Shown one piece after another: positions 35,488-44,015 of a DNA stretch of 64,000 bases. Numbering within the stretch: position 1 is the first letter of the stretch; each line of letters begins with the position of its first letter. This DNA is from Natronorubrum tibetense GA33. GTDB taxonomy: Archaea; Halobacteriota; Halobacteria; Halobacteriales; Natrialbaceae. Made by a program: the position numbers and the translations under genes. The stretch lies in the NCBI RefSeq assembly GCF_000383975.1, contig NZ_KB913017.1:3138265-3202264 (forward strand), read 5' to 3'. Below the pieces are notes generated by a model. That model saw only the letters and a list, made by a program, of their open reading frames with translations. It did no database searches and had not been told where the DNA came from.

Positions 35488-36459
35488 ATGACAGACACGA
35501 CAATCAGAACCTATACGGACGAGGAAGAGCGCGAAGAAACGACCGAAAAATCGGGTGAGCGAGAAACCTGTCCCGAGTGTGGCGGCCGAGTCCTCTCGGA
35601 CGCCGAACACGCCGAGACCGTCTGTGAGGACTGCGGGCTCGTCGTTGAGGAGGACGAGATCGATCGCGGTCCCGAGTGGCGCGCATTCGACGCCGCCGAG
35701 AAGGACAAGAAGTCCCGCGTCGGTGCCCCCACGACGAACATGATGCACGACCAGGGGCTCTCGACGAACATCGGCTGGCAGGACAAAGACGCCTACGGCC
35801 GCGCCCTCTCGAGTCGCCAGCGCCAGAAGATGCAGCGGCTTCGCACGTGGAACGAGCGCTTCCGCACTCGCGACTCGAAAGAGCGCAACCTCAAGCAGGC
35901 CCTCGGCGAGATCGACCGCATGGCCAGCGCGCTCGGTCTCCCGGAAAACGTCCGCGAGACCGCCAGCGTGATCTATCGGCGCGCCCTCGAGGAGGATCTC
36001 CTCCCGGGCCGTTCGATCGAGGGCGTCGCGACGGCGTCGCTGTACGCGTCCGCACGGCAGGCGAGCACGCCTCGCAGTCTCGACGAGATTTCGGCCGTCA
36101 GCCGCGTCGAGAAGATGGAACTGACCCGAACCTACCGGTACATCATCCGGGAACTCGGTCTCGAGGTCAAACCCGCTGACCCCGAACAGTACGTCCCGCG
36201 GTTCGTCAGCGATCTGGACCTCTCGGACGAGACCGAGCGCATGGCCCGCGAACTGCTCGAGTCCGCGCGTCAGGAAGGCGTCCACAGCGGCAAGTCGCCA
36301 GTCGGCCTCGCGGCCGCCGCCGTCTACGCCGCCGCGCTGTTGACCAACGAGAAGGTGACCCAGAACGACGTCAGCGAGGTCGCGAGCATCTCCGAGGTTA
36401 CGATCCGAAACCGCTACAAGGAACTCCTCGAAGCTTCCGACACGGCAGCCCCAGCGTAA
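35488..36459 (+). CDS. tfb: Transcription initiation factor IIB
   Basis: A 323-aa TFB that bridges TBP-DNA and RNA polymerase at promoters. The N-terminal zinc ribbon uses C28, C31, C46 and C49 (CPECGGRV...CEDCG). A B-finger linker includes RVGAPTTNMMHDQGLSTNIGW. The first cyclin repeat spans about residues 115-205 (ERNLKQALGEIDRMASALGL) and the second about 215-305 (SDETERMARELLESARQEGV). Length and all motifs are typical. Haloarchaea carry many tfb paralogues; this one has a standard architecture and probably serves general transcription. Confidence 0.96.
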   Translation: MTDTTIRTYTDEEEREETTEKSGERETCPECGGRVLSDAEHAETVCEDCGLVVEEDEIDRGPEWRAFDAAEKDKKSRVGAPTTNMMHDQGLSTNIGWQDKDAYGRALSSRQRQKMQRLRTWNERFRTRDSKERNLKQALGEIDRMASALGLPENVRETASVIYRRALEEDLLPGRSIEGVATASLYASARQASTPRSLDEISAVSRVEKMELTRTYRYIIRELGLEVKPADPEQYVPRFVSDLDLSDETERMARELLESARQEGVHSGKSPVGLAAAAVYAAALLTNEKVTQNDVSEVASISEVTIRNRYKELLEASDTAAPA

Positions 36460-36578
36460 ACAACGTCTTTCGGGGATCTGTCATCGGCGGTACCGGTGTG
36501 ACGTCGGGATCTGCGATCGACCGTTTCGTGAGTATTCGTGCGGCAACACTTTTGAGGCATGGTGTGGAATACCGTGAC

Positions 36579-36758
36579 ATGGACCAGACGACAGTCCAAT
36601 TGTTGTGTCCTGAATGTACGAAAGAGTGGCAGATTACTCCGGGTGACCTCCCCGAATCCACCGCGATGTTCCACTGTCCGAACTGTCACGCTTCCCGACG
36701 ACTCTCCGAGTTCATGCGGACGGACCGCGATCTCCAGACGCTAAAACAACTCGGCTAA
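36579..36758 (+). CDS. Small zinc-ribbon protein, 59 aa
   Basis: The 59-aa product is MDQTTVQLLCPECTKEWQ... with two Cys pairs, CPEC at residues 10-13 and CPNC about 24 residues later. This is a classic zinc ribbon. It ends RTDRDLQTLKQLG. Such small CPxC proteins are very common in haloarchaea; this one could bind DNA, RNA or a protein partner. ATG 36579 is preferred over a start at 36498, because the extra residues are not acidic and cross the promoter. An ACACTTTTGAGG stretch about 30 nt upstream may be the TATA element. Confidence 0.8.
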   Translation: MDQTTVQLLCPECTKEWQITPGDLPESTAMFHCPNCHASRRLSEFMRTDRDLQTLKQLG

Positions 36759-37017
36759 CCCTGATCGCCGTCATCGTTCTCGCGTTCGGTCCAACAGTAG
36801 TGACGGTTTAACTCTCCGAAGTAGTGCCATTGGAAACTGAAACGAACGCGTGATTTACGGCGGTAATACTTTCTTGTAGTCGGCTCCTTCGGGCGATTTC
36901 CGAGCGGTAGGAACGACCTTCGTTGACATCTAGCCGGTGACATACCCCGGTCCGAGCACGGATTGCGTGTTAACGCGACTCAAGATAATAATATAACCCT
37001 GCAGTGGGTAGGATTGG

Positions 37018-37260
37018 ATGGTTATGAAGAAGCAGGAGCTCATTCACCTTCACGGCCTTCTCGCGGAGGTATCGAACCAGTGTGCGGCGTGGGACGACTG
37101 TCAGATTGATCTCGAGGAGTACGAAACACTCGGGATCCGACCGACATCGATTCACAAATCGAAAACAGATCACAAAGCTGCTGTCTTTGCACTCGCGGGG
37201 GGAATCACGATGAATATGCGCGAGGGGGAGCAGGAAGCAGTTGCCGCTACTGCAGACTGA
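37018..37260 (+). CDS. UPF0058 family protein
   Basis: An 80-aa protein (MVMKKQELIHLHGLLAEVSNQ ...) whose N-terminus is the UPF0058 signature. It also shows HKSKTDHKAAVFALAGGIT, rich in histidines that likely bind metal. The function is unknown; the family is archaeal and nearly always small. A TATA-like AATATAAC at 36989-36996 lies about 26 nt before the first ATG, giving a leaderless start at 37018; the second ATG at 37024 is also possible. Confidence 0.87.
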   Translation: MVMKKQELIHLHGLLAEVSNQCAAWDDCQIDLEEYETLGIRPTSIHKSKTDHKAAVFALAGGITMNMREGEQEAVAATAD

Positions 37261-37462
37261 GAAACAAGACGTCTCCTTCGAGTACGCTATAATTGACTGC
37301 CGAGACGTATCTTCTTGTTGACCGTTCCGATCGGTTTCGTCGACGATATACTGTTTCGGTCCACTCAATTCGAGTCAACGGATCGTTCTAGCAGGTAACA
37401 TCAAGGTCCACCGAAAAGTGACCGCTCGGGTACTCGATTCGATCCTCGAACTCGGAAACAAC

Positions 37463-37939
37463 TTACTCGACTAGATCTTCGAACTCGGGAAGGATCTCGT
37501 CGTCATCGTCGTCCGTCGTCTCGGACGATGTCGATTCGTCCGACTCCGTCTCGTCGGTCGATTCCGTCTCGTCGTCCGCCGTTGACTCATCGTCGTCGTC
37601 TTCGTCCTCGAACTCCTCGATGCTGATGACCTCGAGCGGGATATTCTCGAGACGCTGTCCGATCTCCTTGCGAGCAATTCGAGAGGCATGTTCCTCGCGC
37701 TCGACGTTGAAGACGGACATCTCCAACTCGAGTGCGACGAGTGCTTCGTCGGCCGCGATGAAGGCGGGCGGCAGCTCCTCCCCCGATGGAGTCGTGCGCT
37801 CGCCCATGTTGATCTCGACGTAGTTTAAATCAGGGTTCAGCATCTCGCCCGTCTTCGAGATGGCGATACGGATCGCCTCGTCTTCCGTCTCAACGTCGAA
37901 CACCGGCACGGCGGCTTCGACGACGACCCTGCAGTGCAT
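37463..37939 (-). CDS. UPF0212 (DUF555) protein with acidic tail
   Basis: A 158-aa protein. Residues 1-105 are the UPF0212 core (MHCRVVVEAAVPVFDVETED, DEAIRIAISKTGEMLNPDLN, EYVEINMG-type strand, and EREEHASRIARKEIGQRLEN). After it comes an extra acidic Asp/Glu/Ser/Thr tail of about 50 residues (DETESTDETESDE...). The core is conserved throughout Halobacteria and Methanomicrobia with unknown function. The tail looks like a lineage-specific solubilising extension. ATG 37939 gives the exact family start. Convergent with UPF0058. Confidence 0.9.
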   Translation of the reverse strand: MHCRVVVEAAVPVFDVETEDEAIRIAISKTGEMLNPDLNYVEINMGERTTPSGEELPPAFIAADEALVALELEMSVFNVEREEHASRIARKEIGQRLENIPLEVISIEEFEDEDDDDESTADDETESTDETESDESTSSETTDDDDDEILPEFEDLVE

Positions 37940-38104
37940 ACCTAGACATTGTGTCGCCTGCAGTATGAAGGTTCGCCTCACCTCAATCTGATTCCACGAA
38001 CCGCTGTGCCGTCCCCTCGGTCCACGCCTCCGATCACGACGAGACGATACCGGTCGCCGGCCAGTTCGAAAGGCAAAAGCCTCCGCTCTCGAAGGGTCGG
38101 ACAG

Positions 38105-38986
38105 ATGGACACAGGGACCATTTCGGTCGACAACCTCTCCGGCGGGCTCGACCTGTACCGGACGCTCGAGAGCGGACAGAGCTACTGCTGGCGACGCAGC
38201 GACGGTGAGATGTACGGCGGTGCGTCGCCAGATGGCGCGTGGTATCACACCGTTGTGGGCGGCGATGTCGTTCGCATCCGGCAGGTCGACGACGTCCTCG
38301 AGTGGGAGTCGACCACCGATGCAGAGGCGACCGTCCGTCGACTGGTGCGGCTGGACGACGACCTTGAGGCCATCGTGGCGGCCGCGCCGGACGATCCGCT
38401 CCTTCGGGAGGCGTACGACGCCCACCGCGGGATGCGACTGGTCGAAGATCCCCCCTTTGGGTGTCTGATCTCGTTTATCTGCTCCGCTCAAATGCGTGTC
38501 AGTCGGATCCATACGATGGTCTCGACGCTGGCCCGCGAGTACGGCGACGCGATCGAGTTCGACGGCGAGACCTACCACGCGTTTCCGACGCCGGACCAGC
38601 TCGCGACGGCGACCGAAGCGGAACTCCGAGAGCTTGGACTCGGCTACCGTGCGCCGTACGTCGTTCGCACGGCCGAGATGGTGGCGAACGGCGAGGCGGA
38701 TCCGGCCGCGGCTCGAGGGCTCGAGTACGAAGCCGCTCGCGACTTCCTCACGCAGTTCGTCGGCGTCGGCGACAAGGTGGCGGACTGCGTCCTGTTGTTC
38801 TCGCTCGAGTTCGATGAGGCCGTCCCGTTGGACACCTGGATCAAGTCGGCCATTGAAGAGTACTACCCCGACTGCGATCGGGGCTCCTACGCCGACACCT
38901 CGCGAGCGATCCGCGAGCGATTAGGCGGGGAGTACGCGGGCTACGCCCAGACGTACATCTTTCATCACCTGCGGACCGGGGAGTGA
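38105..38986 (+). CDS. 8-oxoguanine DNA glycosylase/AP lyase (OGG1-like)
   Basis: A 293-aa bifunctional DNA repair enzyme that excises oxidised guanine. The OGG N-terminal beta domain (LYRTLESGQSYCWRRSDG) precedes the HhH-GPD domain. The catalytic Lys is K224 in FVGVGDKVADCVLLFSL and the essential Asp is D243 in VPLDTWIKSAI, with YAGYAQTYIFHHLR at the end. These match eukaryotic-type OGG1 motifs. ATG 38105 is selected because the beta domain begins at once; longer in-frame extension enters the UPF0212 promoter. Divergent from UPF0212, sharing a 165-bp promoter region. Confidence 0.93.
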   Translation: MDTGTISVDNLSGGLDLYRTLESGQSYCWRRSDGEMYGGASPDGAWYHTVVGGDVVRIRQVDDVLEWESTTDAEATVRRLVRLDDDLEAIVAAAPDDPLLREAYDAHRGMRLVEDPPFGCLISFICSAQMRVSRIHTMVSTLAREYGDAIEFDGETYHAFPTPDQLATATEAELRELGLGYRAPYVVRTAEMVANGEADPAAARGLEYEAARDFLTQFVGVGDKVADCVLLFSLEFDEAVPLDTWIKSAIEEYYPDCDRGSYADTSRAIRERLGGEYAGYAQTYIFHHLRTGE

Positions 38987-39032
38987 ACTCGTTCTCGAAA
39001 CGATTTTGTTGGTTCGGCATCACTAACCAGCT

Positions 39033-39350
39033 ATGGTTGACGGGACGGTCGCTTCACTCCTTCTCGCGGCTGGATTCGTCGGCGCGCTCGGCGTCCTGAT
39101 CAAGTATTTCGGGATGGTCCAGTTGATCGCGGGCTACGACTCCGACCGCGTCACCGACGAGGAGGGATTGTCGAGGTTCATCGGAACGAACACGCTCTAC
39201 GTCGCTGCGATGCTCGTGCTCGTCGCCGCCGTCGAGTATACGGAGACGTTCGCGGCCGCCGAACTGGTCTGGATTGGCTTCCTCATCGTGGTGTTTGGAC
39301 TGACCGCTCGCATGATCGTCGGCGCTCGCCGGTACGAAGACGCTGGATGA
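39033..39350 (+). CDS. DUF3784-like membrane protein
   Basis: A 105-aa protein with three transmembrane helices: SLLLAAGFVGALGVLIKYFG, TLYVAAMLVLVAAVEY and WIGFLIVVFGLTARMIVGAR. Between the first two is the motif IAGYDSDRVTDEEGLSRFIG, characteristic of DUF3784. Function unknown. Starts 46 nt after the glycosylase stop and may be co-transcribed with it. Confidence 0.78.
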   Translation: MVDGTVASLLLAAGFVGALGVLIKYFGMVQLIAGYDSDRVTDEEGLSRFIGTNTLYVAAMLVLVAAVEYTETFAAAELVWIGFLIVVFGLTARMIVGARRYEDAG

Positions 39351-39417
39351 GAGTTGCGTTCGCATGCAGTCTGGGGAGCGCGTTGTATGCGTCGGCGTCC
39401 CGTTCGGCGCTGATCGA

Positions 39418-39666
39418 CTACGTCCGGTAATCGTCACGTCCAGTCACCGCCCAGTACGCCTGCGAGACGAGCGTGACGGCGAAGATCACCGCGAGAATCG
39501 CCCCGACGGCGAGGGCGATGGTCCTGCCGAGCAGGTAGTACGCGAGGGCGCTCGCGACGACGGCGAAGACGACGGCCCCGGCAAATAACTCGAGTAACTC
39601 GCGAACCGTCGCGCGGCTGTTCGAGACGTCGAGATACTCGTCTTCGAAGCGTTCGATGATACCCAT
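39418..39666 (-). CDS. Small two-helix membrane protein, unknown
   Basis: An 82-aa protein. A short acidic N-terminus (MGIIERFEDEYLDVSNSRAT) is followed by two adjacent transmembrane helices, AGAVVFAVVASALAYYLLG and IALAVGAILAVIFAVTLVSQA, and a short tail. It looks like many small haloarchaeal membrane proteins. ATG 39666 is chosen over the frame from 39789 because the upstream part is arginine-rich. Divergent from acylphosphatase. Confidence 0.72.
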   Translation of the reverse strand: MGIIERFEDEYLDVSNSRATVRELLELFAGAVVFAVVASALAYYLLGRTIALAVGAILAVIFAVTLVSQAYWAVTGRDDYRT

Positions 39667-39767
39667 CTCTCGTCGTCGAGTGAGTAGCGGGCGGCGTATA
39701 TCGTAATCGCCTCGATACAGGGTGACACGAAGCCGGGTTTTTGACGCTCGCGGTCGATGACCCGCAC

Positions 39768-40046
39768 ATGACAGATCGAATCCGCGCACACGTCTTCATC
39801 ACGGGGACGGTCCAGGGCGTCTACTACCGCGCGAACACTCGCGACACGGCTCGAGAGAAGGGCGTCGACGGCTGGGTGAAGAACCTCGAGGACGGCCGCG
39901 TCGAGGCGATCTTCGAGGGACCCGAAGACGCCGTCGGGTCGATGATCGAGTGGTGTCACACGGGGAGTCCCGCGGCCGAGGTCGAGGACGTCGACGCCGA
40001 GTTCGAAGAGCCACAGGGCGAGGACGGGTTCGAGATTCGGTACTGA
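39768..40046 (+). CDS. acyP: Acylphosphatase
   Basis: A 92-aa enzyme hydrolysing acyl phosphates. It shows the two family signatures, RAHVFITGTVQGVYYRANTRDTA with the phosphate-binding loop and catalytic Arg, and GWVKNLEDGRVEAIFEGPEDAV with the catalytic Asn. One variation is that the first signature has VYYR where bacterial enzymes have VGFR. Length is normal for the family. ATG 39768 gives the expected start. Alone in its transcript. Confidence 0.95.
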   Translation: MTDRIRAHVFITGTVQGVYYRANTRDTAREKGVDGWVKNLEDGRVEAIFEGPEDAVGSMIEWCHTGSPAAEVEDVDAEFEEPQGEDGFEIRY

Positions 40047-40102
40047 ACTGTTGTCTTGGGGATGGACCGACGACGAAGGTACGTCGACCGTTGCCCGGCC
40101 GA

Positions 40103-40600
40103 TCACTCGAGGTCGGCGGCGTACTCCGCGAGCCACGGCGGCTCGTCAGTGTAACGCCACTCGGCCCAGTCGGCCTTCTCGCCGGCGTAGTAGGCCCGAT
40201 ACGCTGCGACCGGATCGTCGGGTCGCCTGTACTCGTCGGGCATCGCCTGCGGGCGAGGTGTCGGCTCGTCGCTCGGGAACGCGATTCGGTCGGGATCGAT
40301 CCGCTCGATTACCTTCCACGAAGCGTGATCGTCGTCCTTCTCGTACCGTTCGACGAACTCCGCGTTGAGCGCCTCGGCGTGCTCGCGCAACCGAAGCCAG
40401 TTAGCTCGAGACTCGGTCGCCCACTGCGTCACCGGGTGGCCGGTGTGGGTCGGCTGGTAGAGGAACTCTTCCTCGGAGCCGTTCTCGCGGGCCGCCGTAC
40501 AGAGCACCTGGGCGGCCTCGAGCAGCAGTTTGTTCACGTGCTGGTCGCAGTGATACCGCGCCGCGAGCCGCGGGTCCTCGTCGAGCCAGAAGACGTTCAC
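40103..40600 (-). CDS. Conserved protein of unknown function (HCDxHVxK family)
   Basis: A 165-aa protein beginning VNVFWLDEDPRLAARYHCDQHVNKLLLEAAQVLCTA. I remember similar sequences in bacteria, phages and haloarchaea without an assigned function. The block YHCDQHVNK and the later HPVTQWATESRANWLRLREHAEAL are the conserved parts, with a His/Cys/Asp cluster suggestive of a metal or nucleotide-binding site. GTG 40600 is the likely start: homologues start at this point, and the extra 18 residues from ATG 40654 are not acidic. No operon. Confidence 0.65.
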   Translation of the reverse strand: MNVFWLDEDPRLAARYHCDQHVNKLLLEAAQVLCTAARENGSEEEFLYQPTHTGHPVTQWATESRANWLRLREHAEALNAEFVERYEKDDDHASWKVIERIDPDRIAFPSDEPTPRPQAMPDEYRRPDDPVAAYRAYYAGEKADWAEWRYTDEPPWLAEYAADLE

Positions 40601-40918
40601 AGCGGTGCTGGGGGACACGAGAACTTGAGCGTATTGGCGACGCGAGTAGGCCAATCGCGCAGTTTAGTGTGTCGACCGGTGTTCGGTGATCGATTCGGTT
40701 CGGTCGACCAGCGGCGTTCACCGGAGTGGACCGACATCGGCGTCCGCACTCTTCGACGGAGGGGTCGACGAATAGAGAGGGATGTCGGTCTCGTACCGGT
40801 TTTCGTGAATTGCCGTGGAGAGCGTCTCTGCAGGGGCGAACAGCATGTCCACAGTGCACTGATTACGTTGTTACTGCCATGACAGAAAAAACTTGAATGC
40901 CGTCATATTATGTAGAAT
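40601..40918. other. Intergenic region, 318 bp
   Basis: This is a divergent region between the HCDxH-family gene and the lipoprotein gene. Its right end is AT-rich (AAAAAACTTGAATGCC near 40886 and CATATTATGTAG near 40903). It contains no acidic coding frame. Confidence 0.45.
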
Positions 40919-41461
40919 ATGAATCGGCGAGCGTTACTGTCGGTCACTGTATCCAGCTTCTCCATCACGTTAGCAGGGTGCCAATCAATGGATGATTCAG
41001 AGAGCGATCGTTCTTGCCCAGAACCAGATATCGAGGAAGGTGACACGTTGTCCTACGAACGATTGCATTTCGAACAGCTCGACGAAGAGTGGATAGGAAT
41101 CTATCTATTCACGGAACGAGATCAGCTATCCGAAATCGATCTTCTCGATGAGCGAGATCTCAGTACCGAAGAGCGGCAGTGGATCGACGAGACGGATTTT
41201 ACACGGAATTCCATTCTTGCGATACAAGTCTTCTCGTCAACTGACTCGAGTGAATTACGGCCAGTTGATGTAACGCGTGAGAAAATTATTGGCGAACGGG
41301 ATGCATACAAGATGCACGCATATACGTGTATTAGCGACCCAGGGGACGATGAAAATCGGAAACGTTCTGCTCAACTTCTTCGGGTGTCGCACAACGGCGA
41401 AGCGCCGAGTGATGCCGACCTTACACACTGGGAAGGAGATAGTTCGGTTTTCCACGCGTAG
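40919..41461 (+). CDS. Short lipoprotein, unknown function, atypical base composition
   Basis: A 180-aa protein. MNRRALLSVTVSSFSITLAGC is a signal with a lipobox (LAGC, lipid Cys at residue 21), then a soluble acidic domain with SYERLHFEQLDEEWIGIYLF and QIFSSTDSSELRPVDVTRE-like strands. Its GC content is visibly lower than its neighbours, with A/T third positions more frequent, which suggests recent acquisition or a poorly adapted gene. No homolog family is recognised. The ATG sits at the end of an AT-rich promoter. Confidence 0.72.
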   Translation: MNRRALLSVTVSSFSITLAGCQSMDDSESDRSCPEPDIEEGDTLSYERLHFEQLDEEWIGIYLFTERDQLSEIDLLDERDLSTEERQWIDETDFTRNSILAIQVFSSTDSSELRPVDVTREKIIGERDAYKMHAYTCISDPGDDENRKRSAQLLRVSHNGEAPSDADLTHWEGDSSVFHA

Positions 41462-41640
41462 ATTTGGTGAACCATCTCCCGCGCTGGACGGCGGTTGAGG
41501 AACTGTTCTGTACCTCAAATACAGTTGATAAGGTCAATTTGTGATTTGTTGAGAAATTAACGCCAACCGAGTTGAAAGGGTGGGTGAAATCCGGCGTGTC
41601 GTCCGCAATCTTCAACGGTCGGCCCGTCGAACGCTTCCGC

Positions 41641-43068
41641 ATGATCACAGGCGAGCGGATGGCCGCCGTCGACGAGAACGCCGCGGCGCTCGGCGTGGCA
41701 CAAAAGCAGTTGATGGAGTCGAGCGGGCACGCAGTCGCCCGCGCGGTTCGGGAGGTTGCCGAACCGGACTCGAGCGTCGCGATCGTCGCCGGCCGCGGAA
41801 ACAACGGCGGCGACGCGTTCGTCACGGCTCGCTTCTTGGACGACTACTCGGTTACGACCCTCCTGCTCGGTAAGGCCGAAACCATCGGAACCGAGATCGC
41901 CCGTGAGAACTGGGACGCCCTCCAGCAGAGCGAGTACGAGACGCGAGAGATCACGGACTCGAGTCAGTTCGACCTCCCCGACTGTGACGTCGTCGTCGAC
42001 GCGATGCTCGGCACCGGAATCAGCGGGGACCTCCGAGAGCCCGCCGCGACTGCAGCCGAGGCGATCAACGACGCCGACGCGACCGTCGTCGCGGTCGACG
42101 TTCCCTCCGGCTTCGACGCGAACGACGGTGACCACGCGGGCAACGGCGTCGAGGCCGATCGCATCGTCACCTTCCACGATACGAAACCGGGGCTGGACGA
42201 ACTCACAGCCGACGTGACGGTCACAGACATCGGCATCCCCGCAGCAGCCGAGCGCTACGTCGGGCCGGGCGATGTCTCGCTCGCGCGGCCCGACGGCCGG
42301 GACGGTCGGCCCTACGTCATCGGCGGCGGACCCTACACCGGCGCGCCGGCGCTCGCCGCGCAGGGGGCGCTTCGAGCCGGCGCGGAACTCGCCTTCGTCG
42401 CCGCCCCCGACGCCGTCGCAGGCGAGATTCAGGGCTACAGCGAGGACCTCATCGTCCAGCCCTACGCGGAGGACGTGCTCACGCCCGAACGAACCGAGGA
42501 ACTCCTCGAGACCGCCGAGCAGTACGACAACGTCGTCGTACTTGGGCCGGGACTGGGTATCGCCGACGAGACGCTCGAGGCCGCGAAACAGTTCCTCGAG
42601 TCCTACGACGGCCGCGTCGTCGTCGACGCGGACGCCTTGCGGGTCGTGCCCGACCTCGAGACCGACGCGACGCTGGTCTGTACGCCTAATCGCGTCGAGT
42701 TGGCCCGGATGGGCGGCCCCGATACCGACGATCTGGCCGGCGCGGCCGACAAGATCGAATCCTTCGCCGCCGAACTGGGCCACATCGTGCTCGCGAAGGG
42801 CGCGGCCGACGTGATCACGGACGGCGAGCGGACTCGGATCAGCCGCTCCGGCACCGTCGGCATGAAAGTCGGCGGCACCGGCGACACGCTGGCCGGCATC
42901 GTCGCGGCCCTGATGGAACACGCCGAGCCGTTCGACGCCGCGGCGGCGGGCGCGCAGGTCAACGGCCTCGCAGGGGAACGGATCGCAACGACTGAGGCGT
43001 TCGGCTTCCTCGCGTCCGATATGCTCGACGAGATTCCTGCGGCACTGTGGGGTGGGGTCGATGAGTGA
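41641..43068 (+). CDS. nnr: Bifunctional NAD(P)HX epimerase/dehydratase
   Basis: A 475-aa repair enzyme restoring hydrated NAD(P)H. The N-terminal epimerase domain (residues 1-210) has GRGNNGGDAFVTARFL and DAMLGTGISGDLREPAATA and VDVPSGFDAN. The C-terminal dehydratase (230-470), related to ribokinases, has YVIGGGPYTGAPALAAQGALR, VLGPGLG, VVDADALRV, and GTGDTLAGIVAALM with the catalytic Asp. It starts at ATG 41641 (MITGERMAAVDENA). It overlaps moaC by 8 nt, so both are on one message. Confidence 0.95.
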   Translation: MITGERMAAVDENAAALGVAQKQLMESSGHAVARAVREVAEPDSSVAIVAGRGNNGGDAFVTARFLDDYSVTTLLLGKAETIGTEIARENWDALQQSEYETREITDSSQFDLPDCDVVVDAMLGTGISGDLREPAATAAEAINDADATVVAVDVPSGFDANDGDHAGNGVEADRIVTFHDTKPGLDELTADVTVTDIGIPAAAERYVGPGDVSLARPDGRDGRPYVIGGGPYTGAPALAAQGALRAGAELAFVAAPDAVAGEIQGYSEDLIVQPYAEDVLTPERTEELLETAEQYDNVVVLGPGLGIADETLEAAKQFLESYDGRVVVDADALRVVPDLETDATLVCTPNRVELARMGGPDTDDLAGAADKIESFAAELGHIVLAKGAADVITDGERTRISRSGTVGMKVGGTGDTLAGIVAALMEHAEPFDAAAAGAQVNGLAGERIATTEAFGFLASDMLDEIPAALWGGVDE

Positions 43069-43591
43069 AACGCCCGACGAGCGGTCGAACGCGGCGGAGT
43101 CCTCCGAGGCAGCCGCGGCCGACGAACTCACCCACACCACCGACGACGGCGATGTCCAGATGGTCGACGTCGGCGAGAAACCGGACAGCGAACGCCGCGC
43201 CGTCGCGGTCGGGGAGATCCACCTTCAGCCGTCGACGATCGAGGCGATTCGGGAGGACCAGGTCGGTAAGGGCGACGTGCTCGCGACCGCCCGAATCGGC
43301 GCGATTCAGGCCGTCAAACACACCTGGGAGACGATCCCGATGTGCCACCAGATTCCGATCACCAACGTCGACACCGATTTCTCGCTCGCAGAGGACCGTA
43401 TCGAACTCGAGGTCGGCGTCGAAACCACCGGCAAAACGGGTTGCGAGATGGAGGCCCTCGAGGGCGTCACGACCGGACTCAACGTCGTCTGGGATATGGT
43501 GAAAGCCGTCGAGAAGGACGACGACGGACAGTATCCCTCGACGGGCATCGAGAACGTGCGGGTGCTCGCGAAGGAAAAAGAGCGAGCCTGA
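43061..43591 (+). CDS. moaC: Cyclic pyranopterin monophosphate synthase MoaC
   Basis: A 176-aa molybdenum-cofactor enzyme making cyclic pyranopterin from the MoaA product. After an acidic N-terminal extension of about 25 residues come VDVGEKPDSERRAVAVGEIHL, KGDVLATARIGAIQAVKHTW, the catalytic MCHQIP, and KTGCEMEALEGVTTGLNVVWDMVKA carrying the conserved Glu, Asp and Lys. ATG 43061 is preferred over a GTG at 43052 because it follows the usual MSE start. Overlaps nnr by 8 nt; the rest of the Mo-cofactor pathway is not in the window. Confidence 0.95.
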   Translation: MSETPDERSNAAESSEAAAADELTHTTDDGDVQMVDVGEKPDSERRAVAVGEIHLQPSTIEAIREDQVGKGDVLATARIGAIQAVKHTWETIPMCHQIPITNVDTDFSLAEDRIELEVGVETTGKTGCEMEALEGVTTGLNVVWDMVKAVEKDDDGQYPSTGIENVRVLAKEKERA

Positions 43592-43604
43592 GCCGCGTTT
43601 GTCG

Positions 43605-44009
43605 TCAGTCCACGTACTCGAGCAGTTCGATCCGTGTTCCGGCGGGGTCCTCGAAGAAGGCGACCTTCAGGTCGCCGAAGACAGTCGGCTCCATGACGAA
43701 CGAGACGTCGTCCGCGAGATCCGCGACCGCCGCGTCGACGTCGTCGACGGTGTAGCCGAAGTGGAGCACCCCGTACGGTAACTCGTCGACCAGTCCCGCG
43801 GCCTCGTACGGCGCTCGGTCGAAGACGTAGAGGTGTTTGTCGCCGACCATCAGCGCGGCGTGCTCGACGGCCGTCGCGCCCGTGGCCTCTTCGTTGGGCT
43901 GTTCGTGCTCGATGAGGTCCCCGTTCAGGTGCTCGCGATAGAACGCGACGGCCTCGCCGACATCCGGGACTTTCAGCGCGACGTGGAAGAACGCATTCGG
44001 CGAGATCAC
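43605..44009 (-). CDS. VOC-family protein downstream of the PHA genes
   Basis: A 134-aa single glyoxalase-fold domain (NAFFHVALKVPDVGEAVAFYREHLNG ... YGVLHFGYTVDDVDAAVADL ... VAFFEDPAGTRIELLEYVD). The metal-binding His and Glu positions are present in the first and last strands. It starts 6 nt after the reductase stop, so it is the last gene of the PHA-linked transcript. Role unknown; a CoA-thioester or aldehyde-related activity is possible. Confidence 0.85.
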   Translation of the reverse strand: MISPNAFFHVALKVPDVGEAVAFYREHLNGDLIEHEQPNEEATGATAVEHAALMVGDKHLYVFDRAPYEAAGLVDELPYGVLHFGYTVDDVDAAVADLADDVSFVMEPTVFGDLKVAFFEDPAGTRIELLEYVD

Positions 44010-44015
44010 GGTGCG

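Noticed and set aside
36755-36943. A 62-residue minus-strand frame with FSFQWHYFGELN and an acidic end
   Set aside because: Its C-terminal half looks haloarchaeal but its first half is strongly basic and in another frame a short start (MSTKVVPTARK) ends early. It might be a broken small gene, but I cannot support a call.
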